Of a DNA stretch of 64,000 bases, positions 7,278 to 15,732 are shown piece by piece (within the stretch, counting starts at the first letter, position 1; every line of letters begins with the position of its first letter). The notes beneath the pieces were generated by a model. That model worked only from the letters and a program-made list of their open reading frames with translations, ran no database searches and was not told the DNA's origin. The translations under genes were made by a program, and so were the position numbers. The DNA lies in assembly GCF_003254475.1 (NCBI RefSeq), contig NZ_QFYQ01000003.1:38342-102341 (forward strand), read 5' to 3'. This DNA is from Phenylobacterium soli (lineage in GTDB: Bacteria; Pseudomonadota; Alphaproteobacteria; Caulobacterales; Caulobacteraceae).

Positions 7278-8246
7278 ATGGCCGCAGGCGCCTACCCCAT
7301 GTCGTACCTCGCTACCGCCGGAGCCTCGGCCGCGCCGATCACCCGGCTGGGCTGGGGCCTGCTGACGATCTCGATCGTGGTGGTGCTGATGGTCGGCGCG
7401 CTCCTGGCGGGCGCCTTGTGGCGGCGACGCGCCGGGGTGTCGCCGGACCCGGAGGGGCGACTGCCGGTGGAACGGAGAGGGCCAGGCCTGCGCTGGGTCT
7501 GGGTCGGCGTGGGGATTTCCACCCTGGCCCTCTTCGTCTCCACCGTCTGGACGCTGACCACCCTGGCCGCGGTGCGCCATCCGCCGCGTCCGCCGGCCCT
7601 GACCATCCAGGTGACCGGCCACGACTGGTGGTGGGAGGCGCGCTACCTGGGCGACGCGCCCGGGCGCGACTTCACCACGGCCAACGAGCTGCACATCCCC
7701 GTCGGCCAGCCGGTGCGGCTGGAGCTGCGCTCGGCCGACGTCATCCACTCCTTCTGGATTCCCAAGCTGGGCGGCAAGACCGACCTGATCCCGGGCCGCA
7801 CGAACATGGCCTGGATCGAGGCGGACCGGCCCGGCGACTATCGCGGCCAATGCGGCGAATTCTGCGGGCTGGAACACGCCCGCATGGCTCTCCAGGTCGT
7901 CGCAGACCCGCCGGCGGCCTTCCAGGCCTGGCGGGATCGTCAACTGGCCGCGCCCGCCCCGGCGGCTTCCCCACCCATCGCCGCCGGGGCGGCAGTCTTC
8001 CAGGCGCGCTGCGGCGCCTGCCACGCGATCCGCGGCACGCCGGCCGGCGGGCTGTTCGGCCCCGACCTCAGCCACCTGGCGCTGCGGCGGACGCTGGCCG
8101 CGGGGACCCTGACCAACGACCCTCAGGGTCTGACGGCCTGGCTCGCCGACCCGCAGGCGATCAAACCCGGCAACGAGATGCCCCGCGTGCCGCTCACCGA
8201 CGGTGACCGCGCGGCCCTCGTCGCCTACCTCCAGTCGTTGAGCTAG
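7278..8246 (+). CDS. Cytochrome c oxidase subunit II fused to cytochrome c (CoxM-like)
   Basis: 322 residues with two N-terminal membrane helices (about 23-45 and 71-98), the aromatic stretch GHDWWWEARY, and a full CuA site: H157, C192, E194, C196, H200 and M203 (CGEFCGLEHARM). A C-terminal cytochrome c domain carries CGACH at 245-249 and an axial Met in NEMPRVP, making this a caa3-type subunit that can accept electrons directly. The order subunit II-cyt c, I, III and a small membrane protein resembles the alternative oxidase CoxMNOP of Bradyrhizobium. Downstream cytochromes or the lipoprotein cytochrome of this operon would be electron donors. Confidence 0.9.
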   Translation: MAAGAYPMSYLATAGASAAPITRLGWGLLTISIVVVLMVGALLAGALWRRRAGVSPDPEGRLPVERRGPGLRWVWVGVGISTLALFVSTVWTLTTLAAVRHPPRPPALTIQVTGHDWWWEARYLGDAPGRDFTTANELHIPVGQPVRLELRSADVIHSFWIPKLGGKTDLIPGRTNMAWIEADRPGDYRGQCGEFCGLEHARMALQVVADPPAAFQAWRDRQLAAPAPAASPPIAAGAAVFQARCGACHAIRGTPAGGLFGPDLSHLALRRTLAAGTLTNDPQGLTAWLADPQAIKPGNEMPRVPLTDGDRAALVAYLQSLS

Positions 8247-8250
8247 GCCC

Positions 8251-10176
8251 ATGGTCGACCGCGCCCTTGATCCAGCCGTCGTCCTCGAGCGGCGCCAGCT
8301 CGCCCAGACCTGGGAGACGCCGCGGACGGTCGTCGGCTGGCTGTCGAGCGTCGACCACAAGGAGATCGGCAAGCGCTACCTGGTGACGGCCTTCGTCTTC
8401 CTGCTGCTCGGCGGGGTGGAGGCGCTGATCCTGCGGCTGCAGCTCGCCCGGCCCAACGAGGCGGTGCTGTCGCCCGAGGCCTACGACCAGATCTTCACCC
8501 TCCACGGGGTGACGATGATCTTCCTTTACGCCCTGCCGGTGCTGTCGGGGTTCTCCAACTACCTGTGGCCCCTGCTCCTCGGCTCGCGGGACATGGCCTT
8601 CCCGCGGCTCAACGCCTTCTCCTACTGGACCTTCCTGGGCGCCGGTGTGTTCATCTACGCCTCGGTGTTCATGGGCCAGGCGCCCAACGCCGGCTGGTTC
8701 GACTACGTGCCGCTGGCCGGGCGCGAGCACGACCCGGGCCTCAACATCGACGTCTATGCGCTGGGCATCGTCTTCCTGGGCGTCTCCACCACCGTCGGGG
8801 CTATCAACTTCGTCGTCACCCTGCTGCGCACACGCGCACCGGGCATGTCGATCAACCGCATGCCGATCCTGGTGTGGGGCACCATCACCGCCTCGGTGGC
8901 CAACCTGTTCGCCGTGCCCGCCCTGACCGCCGCCTGCCTCCTCCTGTGGCTCGACCGGCAGTTCGGGATGCACTTCTACGACATCGCCGGCGGCGGCCAG
9001 CCGCTGCTCTGGCAGCACCTGTTCTGGTTCTTCGGCCATCCCTGGGTCTACGCCCTGGTGCTGCCGGCCATGGGCATCGTCTCGGACGCCCTGCCGACCT
9101 TCTGCCGCCGGCCGCTGGTTGGCTACACGGCCGTGGCCCTCGCCACCGTGGCGACCATGGTCATCGGCTTCGGGGTGTGGGTGCACCACATGTTCGCGGT
9201 CGGCATGCCGCCGCTCGCCATGAGCTTCTTCGGCGCGGCCAGCATGGTGATCGCCATCCCTAGCGCGGTCTCGGTGTTCGCCTGGATCGCCACCATCTGG
9301 ACCGGACGGCCGGTCTGGACGACCGCCTTCCTCTACTTCGCGGGCTTCATCCTGCTGTTCGTGATCGGCGGGGTGTCGGGGTTCATGACCGCGGCCGTGC
9401 CGCTCGACTGGCAGCTCACCGACACCTACTTCGTGGTCGCCCACCTGCACTACGTGCTGCTGGGCATCAACGTCTTCCCGGTGATCGGTGGCCTCTACTA
9501 CTGGTTCCCGAAGATGACCGGGCGGCTGATGGACGAGCGGCTCGGCAAGTGGAGCTTCTGGACGGCCTTCATCGGTTTCAACGTCGCCTTCTTCCCGATG
9601 CACGTGGCGGGCCTGATGGGCATGCCGCGGCGGATCTACACCTACCCGGCCGGCATGGGCTGGGGCGGGCCGAACCTGATCACCTCGGTCGGCTCCTTCG
9701 TGTTCGCCGCCGGGGTGCTGCTGACGGTGTGGAACGTGATCCGCAGCCGCACGCGCGGCGCGCCGGCCGGCGCCAACCCGTGGGACGCGCCGACGCTGGA
9801 GTGGTCGGTCGCCTCGCCGCCGCCGGCCTACAACTTCGCTCGCCTGCCGATCGTGGCGAGCCGCCATCCGCTGTGGGAGGACCGCCTGGGCGAAGGCACC
9901 GGTCGCTCGGTGCTGGACAGCGACATCCGGCTCACCGAGGGGCGCGAAACGCTCGCCACCACGCCGCTGGACGCCGAGGCGGACGCCATCCTGCGGATGC
10001 CGGGCGACACGCCGATCCCGCTGCTGCTCGGACTGGCGCTCACCGTGCTGTTCTTCGCCCTGCTGTGGAAGGGCTGGTGGCTGGCCGGCGCGGCGCTGGT
10101 GGTGAGCGCCCTGCTGACCGCCGCCTGGCTTCGGCCCAGCCGCCGGGCCCCGCGCGAGGAGAGCGCCCGTGGCTGA
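8251..10176 (+). CDS. Cytochrome c oxidase subunit I (CoxN-like) with altered proton-channel residues
   Basis: 641 residues, about 12 core helices plus a C-terminal extension with two more. Haem and copper ligands are intact: H85 (TLHGVTM), H263 and Y267 (GHPWVY), H312-H313 (VHHMF), H398 and H400 (AHLHY). The D-channel entry Asp is D114 (SRDMAFPRLN). Two canonical A1-type residues are missing: the Glu of GHPEVY is W265, and the K-channel Lys (PTGIKVF in usual enzymes) is S341 (PSAVSVF). No YS motif of A2-type enzymes replaces the Glu. The enzyme should still reduce oxygen, but proton delivery or pumping may differ. The stop overlaps the subunit III start by 8 bp. Confidence 0.9.
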   Translation: MVDRALDPAVVLERRQLAQTWETPRTVVGWLSSVDHKEIGKRYLVTAFVFLLLGGVEALILRLQLARPNEAVLSPEAYDQIFTLHGVTMIFLYALPVLSGFSNYLWPLLLGSRDMAFPRLNAFSYWTFLGAGVFIYASVFMGQAPNAGWFDYVPLAGREHDPGLNIDVYALGIVFLGVSTTVGAINFVVTLLRTRAPGMSINRMPILVWGTITASVANLFAVPALTAACLLLWLDRQFGMHFYDIAGGGQPLLWQHLFWFFGHPWVYALVLPAMGIVSDALPTFCRRPLVGYTAVALATVATMVIGFGVWVHHMFAVGMPPLAMSFFGAASMVIAIPSAVSVFAWIATIWTGRPVWTTAFLYFAGFILLFVIGGVSGFMTAAVPLDWQLTDTYFVVAHLHYVLLGINVFPVIGGLYYWFPKMTGRLMDERLGKWSFWTAFIGFNVAFFPMHVAGLMGMPRRIYTYPAGMGWGGPNLITSVGSFVFAAGVLLTVWNVIRSRTRGAPAGANPWDAPTLEWSVASPPPAYNFARLPIVASRHPLWEDRLGEGTGRSVLDSDIRLTEGRETLATTPLDAEADAILRMPGDTPIPLLLGLALTVLFFALLWKGWWLAGAALVVSALLTAAWLRPSRRAPREESARG

Positions 10177-10771
10177 CCTGTCCCTCGACCGGCCGCTGCC
10201 CGTCGCCCCCTCCGGCTATCGCTCGTCCGGCTGGTGGGGCCTCGCCACGGTGATCGCCACCGAGGCGGCGCTCTTCGTGTTCCTGATCTTCGCCTACGCC
10301 TATCTCGGCTCGCAGTCGGCGACGCCCTGGCCGCCCGGCGGCGCGCCGGCCCTGCGGCTGGCGGGGCCGAACACGGTCGTGCTGCTGGCCTCGAGCCTGG
10401 CGGCGTGGTGGGGCCAGAAGGGGATCGAGCGGGGCCGGCGCGGCCAGCTCGTCCTCGGCCTGGCGATCGCCCTCGTCCTAGGCGCCGTTTTCGCGGGCGT
10501 GCAGGGGCTGGAGTGGGCGGCCAAGCCGCACGGACCCTCGGACAGCGCCTACCTGTCGCTCTACTTCACCATCACCGGCGTCCACCTGGCGCACGTGGCG
10601 GTCGGGCTCGCCGTGCTGCTCGCCCTGCTGGTCTGGGCCGCGCTCGGCGAATTCACCGCCGCGCGGCACGAGCACGTCGGCGTCGGCCTGCTCTACTGGC
10701 ACTTCGTCGACGCGGTCTGGCTCGTGGTGTTCACCACCTTCTACCTGACGCCGCGCATGGGGATCTTCTGA
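10169..10771 (+). CDS. Cytochrome c oxidase subunit III (CoxO-like)
   Basis: 200 residues, starting at GTG 10169 inside the end of the subunit I gene. Five membrane helices, with the subunit III features GWWGLATVIATEAALFVFLIFAY at the start and YFTITGVHLAHVAVGL and LLYWHFVDAVWLVVFTTFYL near the end (the Glu and His residues that flank the conserved lipid cleft). The length is that of bacterial CoxO/CyoC-type subunits. The stop overlaps the next ATG (TGATG at 10769). Confidence 0.9.
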   Translation: MADLSLDRPLPVAPSGYRSSGWWGLATVIATEAALFVFLIFAYAYLGSQSATPWPPGGAPALRLAGPNTVVLLASSLAAWWGQKGIERGRRGQLVLGLAIALVLGAVFAGVQGLEWAAKPHGPSDSAYLSLYFTITGVHLAHVAVGLAVLLALLVWAALGEFTAARHEHVGVGLLYWHFVDAVWLVVFTTFYLTPRMGIF

Positions 10772-11211
10772 TGGCAGGCCCCATTCCCTCGAGCGGCGAG
10801 AGCGCGGGCCATCCGGCGCCGGCGCGGGACGAGGTCGGCGTCCTGCCCCTGCTCTACGGCCTGCTCGCCGCTCCGGCCGCGGCCGCGCTGGAGACGCTGA
10901 TCGGCATGGGCGTGGTCGGCCGCGCCTGCCTGCCCACCGACCATCCGCTGGCCGCCCCGCGGTTCTCCACCGAGCCGATCGTCTGGACGGTTCACCTCGT
11001 GGCGCTGATCGTCGGCGTCGCGGCGGTGCTGGTCAGCCTGCGGGCCTGGCGGCGGACGCGCCACGAGCACGAGGGCGGCCGCGGGGCGATGGTCGAGATC
11101 GGCGAAGGGCGCACCCGCTTCCTGGCCATGGTCGCCCTGTTGACGAGCGTCGGCTTCACCGGGCTGATCGTCTTCAACACCGTGGGCCTGGTGACGCTCG
11201 CGCCCTGCTGA
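10771..11211 (+). CDS. Small membrane protein of the oxidase operon (CoxP-like)
   Basis: The ATG at 10771 shares the TGATG junction with the subunit III stop. The 146-residue product has three hydrophobic helices, at about 25-48, 72-94 and 119-141, with a polar His/Glu/Arg loop (RTRHEHEGG) between the second and third. The position and size correspond to CoxP of CoxMNOP clusters, a poorly characterised fourth component. I cannot identify a catalytic motif. It ends 2 bp before the convergent porin gene. Confidence 0.7.
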   Translation: MAGPIPSSGESAGHPAPARDEVGVLPLLYGLLAAPAAAALETLIGMGVVGRACLPTDHPLAAPRFSTEPIVWTVHLVALIVGVAAVLVSLRAWRRTRHEHEGGRGAMVEIGEGRTRFLAMVALLTSVGFTGLIVFNTVGLVTLAPC

Positions 11212-11213
11212 GC

Positions 11214-12560
11214 TCAGAAGTGGATGTCGGCCCGCGCGCCGAGCACCAGGGCGTCGCCGTGGCCGCGGATCGCGCCGGGCCAGCGCACCCACTGGACATC
11301 GGGCATCAGGGTGAGCCCGTCGCGCACGTGGACGGCATAGTTCGCCTCCACCACCCACTCTGACCGCTGGACGCCGTCGACCCCGCCGGTGAACGGCTCG
11401 CCGAGGGCGGCCTGCAGGCGCTCGGTGCGGCTGAGCGATGAACTGACCTGGGTATGGGCGACGAGCAGACCGGCGACGTCCTTCGGGCGCGAAGCGACCA
11501 GCCCCTCGTCCGACAGGCCCAGGAACGACAGCTGGGCGAGCCGGAAGGTGGCCGGGTCGGACCGCACGTAGCCGCCGAAGGCCACGAGGCCGGCGGTCTT
11601 CCCCCTGCCGTGCCGCACCAGCATCTGGTCGAACAGCGCATAGCCGGTCGGTCGACCGCGATGCGAGCGCCCCGGCCGGCCGCTGACGGCGATCGGCTGG
11701 CCGGCGGCGTCGGCGTAGAGGTCCGGATAGGCCGAGGTGTCGTACATCCAGCCGAGCTTGTAGTGACCGGGCAGGCGCGCGGACTTGCCCCCCGGCGCGA
11801 AGGCGAGCTCGACGGGGTAGAGCGTGCCCGTCGAGCCGCCCGTCGACCAGTTCAGCCCCGAGGGGCCCCCGTGCTTGGGATTGACCTCGTAGGCGCCGAG
11901 GGTCGTCGAGAGGCCGCCGCCGAGCTTGACCTGAGCCCGCGCGCCCCAGGTGGCGAACGGCAGGTCGGTGAAGGCGGGCTGCGCCGGCAGGGTGTGCGGC
12001 CCGCCGCAGATCGCGGTGGACATGAACCGGCAGTAGAAGTCCGAACGGGCGAAGTCGCGGTGCACCGGCAGCCGGCCGGCCGCGACATTGACCCGGTCGC
12101 CGGCGAAGGACTGCTCGCCGTAGAGCCAGGCGAGCCGTGCGCCGACGGTGACGTTCGGCACATAGGCGTCCTGCACGGCCAGGAAGTCGTCGCCCAGGGT
12201 GTCGGCGGACAGGCTGTTGCCGGCGACGTTGGCGAAGGCGGCGTACAGCTTGAAGCCCTTCAAGTTCCACAGCTTCGCGCCGTCGAGGGCCGCCTCGCCG
12301 AGGATCAGGTGCGAATAGTCGAGGCCGTGGCCATGGCCGCCGGAGAGGTTGCCGACCACCTCCCCCTTGTACTCGAGGGAGAGCTCGACCCCCGTCGCCG
12401 CGGGGCCAGCGGCCCAGTCGCCGAGGAGGTGCTCGGCGGGCGGCTTGCTGGGGGAGTCCGCCTGAGGCGGCTTCTGAGGTGGCTGCGCCTGGGCGAGCGC
12501 CGCCGCGGGGACGAGGGTGGTGACGGCGGCCACAAGGCCGCCCAGGCGGCATGCGCGCAT
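11214..12560 (-). CDS. oprB: Carbohydrate-selective porin, OprB family
   Basis: 448 residues from the ATG at 12560, which has AGGA eight bases upstream and starts a clear signal peptide ending AAALAQA. The mature part begins LLGDWAAGPAATGVELSLEYKGEVVGNLSGG, the N-terminal pattern of OprB porins, and ends in alternating beta strands with a terminal Phe (LVLGARADIHF), as outer-membrane barrels do. OprB proteins admit glucose and related sugars. It faces the PQQ/oxidase operon and has the same palindrome upstream (12641-12653), so it may bring in the dehydrogenase substrate. Confidence 0.85.
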   Translation of the reverse strand: MRACRLGGLVAAVTTLVPAAALAQAQPPQKPPQADSPSKPPAEHLLGDWAAGPAATGVELSLEYKGEVVGNLSGGHGHGLDYSHLILGEAALDGAKLWNLKGFKLYAAFANVAGNSLSADTLGDDFLAVQDAYVPNVTVGARLAWLYGEQSFAGDRVNVAAGRLPVHRDFARSDFYCRFMSTAICGGPHTLPAQPAFTDLPFATWGARAQVKLGGGLSTTLGAYEVNPKHGGPSGLNWSTGGSTGTLYPVELAFAPGGKSARLPGHYKLGWMYDTSAYPDLYADAAGQPIAVSGRPGRSHRGRPTGYALFDQMLVRHGRGKTAGLVAFGGYVRSDPATFRLAQLSFLGLSDEGLVASRPKDVAGLLVAHTQVSSSLSRTERLQAALGEPFTGGVDGVQRSEWVVEANYAVHVRDGLTLMPDVQWVRWPGAIRGHGDALVLGARADIHF

Positions 12561-12640
12561 GGCGATGTCCTGGCAGGGGCGCTGCCGCGCCCGCGTGATC
12601 CACCCAAGGCGGCAAACGGCCAGGCGCCGCGCGCCGTTCC

Positions 12641-12653
12641 ATCGTCTCACGAT
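12641..12653 (-). promoter_or_regulatory. Candidate MarR operator upstream of the OprB porin
   Basis: Minus strand ATCGTGAGACGAT, a near-palindrome with the same outer bases as the sites at 3367-3379 and 3926-3938. It lies 81 bp upstream of the porin start codon, a normal promoter position. Assignment to the MarR protein is inference from the shared motif. Confidence 0.45.
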
Positions 12654-12696
12654 GTATTTCCGTCGGGCCGCCGGGAGGACTCCGGTCAGCGGTGCG

Positions 12697-13008
12697 TCAG
12701 GCGCGCTCGCGCAGCTTCACCGGACCGTGGGCGGCGAGGAGGTCCTCGTGCTCGGCGGTGCGCGTCGCCCTGGCCACGTTCAGGCGCGTGTAGACCAGCG
12801 GCGCGGCCTCGCGCACGCGCTTGGGAAGCGCCTCGTGTAGCCGCGACAGGTCGAGCGCCTCGCCGACGCCGAGAATCTCGGCCTCTTCGCCGCGCATGCG
12901 GATGCAGGCATAGTTGCCGGCCATCGGTGGGTGCGCCGCGCCTTGCGGCCACAGCCGGAACCGGTAAGTCGCGCCCGAGGCGCCTTTAAGATCGATGATG
13001 GCTTTCAT
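12697..13008 (-). CDS. Hypothetical protein, 103 aa
   Basis: Begins MKAIIDLKGASGATYRFRLWP and contains PMAGNYACIRMRGEEAEILGVGEA and a C-terminal helix-rich part. I chose the ATG at 13008 because the longer frame (to 13086) would run almost into the divergent gene at 13104 and has no family-like sequence. No motif known to me is present. Cytoplasmic by composition. Coding is supported by codon-like GC3 pattern and the absence of a better frame. Confidence 0.55.
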   Translation of the reverse strand: MKAIIDLKGASGATYRFRLWPQGAAHPPMAGNYACIRMRGEEAEILGVGEALDLSRLHEALPKRVREAAPLVYTRLNVARATRTAEHEDLLAAHGPVKLRERA

Positions 13009-13103
13009 GGAGACCCGATGCTCGCGTCCCCCGACGTAGACCCGCCGAGGCCCGCCGTCGACGGCTCGCGGATCAGAACCGCCCACTAGGGACTTCCTGT
13101 CGC

Positions 13104-13505
13104 ATGTCGCGCCGCTTCGACCGCTTTCTCCGACACGCGCCCGTCCACTCGGCGGGCCCGACCCTGGGGCGCGTGTTCAACGTCACCCGGGAATCCTGGA
13201 AGCTGACCGACGATCCCAAGGTCATTCGCCCGCGTCGCGAACGCGTCGCCAGCGGCCGCACGGCGTCCGACGCCGCAGACCTGGCCCGGGCCAGCGCCGA
13301 GAGCTTCGCCGACCACGGCTTCCATAAGCCCTCGGGCGCCTGGTGGGCCTCCGACGGGACCGATTTCCACCGCTACGTGGTGCACACGGGGCGCCGCGGA
13401 CCGCCGCCGGCCGTGCTGATCGCCACCGGCCTCGCCGGCGCGGCGCTCGCCATCCTGCACCTGAGCGGCGGCCGGCGCCGGCGGACGAGCGGCAAGGCCG
13501 ATTAG
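13104..13505 (+). CDS. Hypothetical protein with one C-terminal membrane segment, 133 aa
   Basis: Starts MSRRFDRFLRHAPVHSAGPT. A polar, charged domain is followed by a single hydrophobic helix (PPPAVLIATGLAGAALAILHL) and a basic tail (GGRRRRTSGK), so the bulk would sit on one side of the membrane with an Arg-rich anchor on the cytoplasmic side. No family recognised. It is divergent from the preceding hypothetical gene. Confidence 0.5.
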   Translation: MSRRFDRFLRHAPVHSAGPTLGRVFNVTRESWKLTDDPKVIRPRRERVASGRTASDAADLARASAESFADHGFHKPSGAWWASDGTDFHRYVVHTGRRGPPPAVLIATGLAGAALAILHLSGGRRRRTSGKAD

Positions 13506-13615
13506 GCGAGGCTCGACGCGGCGGCCTCAGGCCGTCAGCCCCGCACACACCCGGCTGCCGCTGCGGCGGACACTTGAGGGTGGCAAGGTGATCGGCGCCT
13601 GGCCTAAACAGCGGC

Positions 13616-14488
13616 ATGGCTGGTCCCACGTCACACTTTTACTTCTCTCAGCGCCTGCGGCTGCACTACGTCGATTGGGGCAACAGCGATGCGCCACCGC
13701 TGGTGCTGGTGCACGGCGGCCAGGATCACTGCCGGAACTGGGACTGGGTCGCACAGCGGCTGCGCGACCGCTATCACGTGATCGCTCCGGACCTCCGCGG
13801 ACATGGCGACAGCGCCTGGGCCGTCGGGGGTGGCTATGACATGGGGGCCTACGTCTACGATCTGGCCCAGCTCATCCACCAGAAGACGGCCGCTCCAGTC
13901 ACCATGGTCGCTCATTCGCTCGGCGCGGGCATTGCCTTGAACTACGGCGGTGCGTTTCCGGACTCTGTGGCCAAGCTCGTGGCCATCGAAGGCCTTGGAC
14001 CTTCTCCTCGGGTCATGGCCGAGCAGGCCAAACGCGCTGTCGACGAGCGGTTGCGCGCCTGGGTGGCGGACCGTCGGCAGAACTCTGGACGCACTGCGCG
14101 CCGGTATGCACGCCTGGAGGACGCCGTCGCGCGGATGGCCGAGGAGAATGCCCACCTCAGCCCCGAGCAGGCGCGCCACCTCACGGTGCACGGGGTCCAG
14201 CAGAACGAAGACGGGACCTATTCCTGGAAATTCGACAACGCAACGCGCTGGGGTGGTGGCGTAGGCGGCCTCTCGCACGAAGACCAGCATCGTCTCTGGG
14301 CCAAGATCACGGCGCCTGTGTTGCTGGTGCGCGGCGCAGACTCCTGGGCCTCTGATCCAGTGATCGACGGGCGCATCAGGCATTTCGCCAACGCCCGGCT
14401 CGTCAATTTCGAGAACGCCGGCCATTGGGTCCACCACGATCAGCTCGAAGGCTTCATGGCGGAGCTTGAAGCCTTCCTCAGCTCTTGA
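13616..14488 (+). CDS. Alpha/beta-fold hydrolase
   Basis: 290 residues. Oxyanion-hole motif HGGQDHCRNW at 33-42, DLRGHGDS at 59-66, nucleophile elbow AHSLGAG with Ser101, a cap domain rich in Arg/Glu (120-220), an acidic position in LVRGADSWASDP, and the catalytic His in NAGHWVHHDQ. These define an esterase/epoxide-hydrolase-like serine hydrolase; the nucleophile is Ser, not Asp, which argues against haloalkane dehalogenases and most epoxide hydrolases. Close relatives are usually annotated only as alpha/beta hydrolase. Codon use is less GC3-biased than that of the neighbours. Substrate unknown. Confidence 0.85.
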   Translation: MAGPTSHFYFSQRLRLHYVDWGNSDAPPLVLVHGGQDHCRNWDWVAQRLRDRYHVIAPDLRGHGDSAWAVGGGYDMGAYVYDLAQLIHQKTAAPVTMVAHSLGAGIALNYGGAFPDSVAKLVAIEGLGPSPRVMAEQAKRAVDERLRAWVADRRQNSGRTARRYARLEDAVARMAEENAHLSPEQARHLTVHGVQQNEDGTYSWKFDNATRWGGGVGGLSHEDQHRLWAKITAPVLLVRGADSWASDPVIDGRIRHFANARLVNFENAGHWVHHDQLEGFMAELEAFLSS

Positions 14489-14709
14489 GCTGCCGCCGGG
14501 CGTTTGGCCGAGGGCGCATCAGCGTCGTTGCCGTCCTGACGACCGTCCCGCGCAGACCTGCGGCAGAGCCGGCCGAGTGGCCAGGCCAAGCCTCAAGAGG
14601 GAAGTTGGCGCGCCTCCAGCCGACCTCAAGCGCGCTCTTCCGAGCCGCACCGCGCCGTGGCGTCCGGCGGCCATCCCCGCTAAGCGTCGGGTCAGGAAGA
14701 GGGAACGCC

Positions 14710-15474
14710 ATGGAACTGAAGGACAAGGTCATCGTCGTCACCGGCGCGGCGAGCGGTATCGGCCGGGCGCTGGCTCAGCGGTTCGCGGCCGAGGGCGCCA
14801 AGGCTGTGGTCTGCGCGGACCGCGACGAGGCCGGGGCCAAGGCCACTGCAGCGGGCATTGGCGGCGTCGCATTCCGCGTCGATGTCGCACGGGAAGACGA
14901 GATCGCCGGCCTCATCGAGACGGTCGAGCGCGACATCGGCCCGATCGACCTCTTCTGCTCAAACGCGGGCATCGGCGTGGGCGGTGGCGCGGAGGCCGCC
15001 AACGCCGACTGGCAGCGCATCTGGGACATCAATGTCATGGCCCACGTCTGGGCCGCCCGCCACCTGGTGCCGCGGATGGTCGCCCGCGGCGGCGGCTACC
15101 TGCTGAACACCGCCTCCGCGGCGGGCCTGCTATCGCAGATCGGCTCGGCGCCCTACGCGGTGACCAAGCACGCCGCCGTCGGCTTGGCCGAATGGTTGGC
15201 CATCACGCACGGCGATGACGGCATCAAGGTCTCGGTGCTCTGCCCCCAGGCGGTGCGCACCGCGATGACCGCCGGCAATCCGGACGGCGTCGCCTCCATC
15301 GACGGGATGATGGAGCCCGAGGAGCTGGCGGAAGTCACCGTGGGGTGCCTGGAGCGGGAGGAGTTCCTGATCCTGCCGCACCCCGAGGTCCTGCAGTACA
15401 TGCGCAACAAGACGGCCGATTACGGTCGGTGGATCGGCGGCATGCGCAAGCTGAATCGCCAGTTCCGCGGGTAA
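14710..15474 (+). CDS. Short-chain dehydrogenase/reductase
   Basis: 254 residues from the ATG at 14710 (AGGA at 14694-14697). The Rossmann motif TGAASGIG is near the N-terminus, the NAG motif is in [10 protein letters not shown], and the active site has Ser in TASAAG and YAVTK. Cofactor preference is uncertain: the Asp in CADRDEAG after strand beta2 favours NAD. Classical SDRs oxidise alcohols or reduce ketones on lipids, steroids or hydroxyacids. There is no operon partner; 221 bp without a gene separate it from the hydrolase upstream. Confidence 0.85.
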   Translation: MELKDKVIVVTGAASGIGRALAQRFAAEGAKAVVCADRDEAGAKATAAGIGGVAFRVDVAREDEIAGLIETVERDIGPIDLFCSNAGIGVGGGAEAANADWQRIWDINVMAHVWAARHLVPRMVARGGGYLLNTASAAGLLSQIGSAPYAVTKHAAVGLAEWLAITHGDDGIKVSVLCPQAVRTAMTAGNPDGVASIDGMMEPEELAEVTVGCLEREEFLILPHPEVLQYMRNKTADYGRWIGGMRKLNRQFRG

Positions 15475-15556
15475 GGACGGTCCCGCCGAGCGTCAGATGC
15501 GGACGGTGGGCAGCCTACATCGGTAGCGCCACGGCCCACGCCGCAAGAATAGGCGC

Positions 15557-15632
15557 TGGTGGGCCCGGCAGGACTCGAACCTGCAACCAGACCGTTATGA
15601 GCGGCCGGCTCTAACCATTGAGCTACGGGCCC
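15557..15632 (-). tRNA. tRNA-Ile2 (anticodon CAT)
   Basis: Cloverleaf on the minus strand: acceptor GGGCCCG/CGGGCCC, D arm with AGCTC-GAGC, anticodon loop CTCATAA, T arm GCAGG-TTCGAGT-CCTGC, and encoded CCA. CAT could be Met, but the body, including the GGUUAGAGC D-arm, resembles bacterial Ile2 tRNAs, whose C34 is modified to lysidine by TilS to read AUA. Elongator Met is the alternative. Confidence 0.85.
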
Positions 15633-15732
15633 CCGCAGCGTTCCCGGCGGTTACCATGGGCTGCACGGGCCTTAAAGCTTGCGTTCAGCTTGGCCTTGCG
15701 AACTTGGTCGCCGATCTTCGATGGAGACACCG

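Noticed and set aside
8251..10176. Assignment of the oxidase as a ba3/B-type or cbb3 enzyme
   Set aside because: Subunit II has a full CuA site and a fused cytochrome c, and subunit I keeps the A-type D-channel Asp and helix order; B-type and C-type signatures are absent.
15557..15632. tRNA-Ile2 gene as a prophage attachment site
   Set aside because: No integrase or direct repeat of the tRNA 3' end is found nearby, and both sides are host genes.
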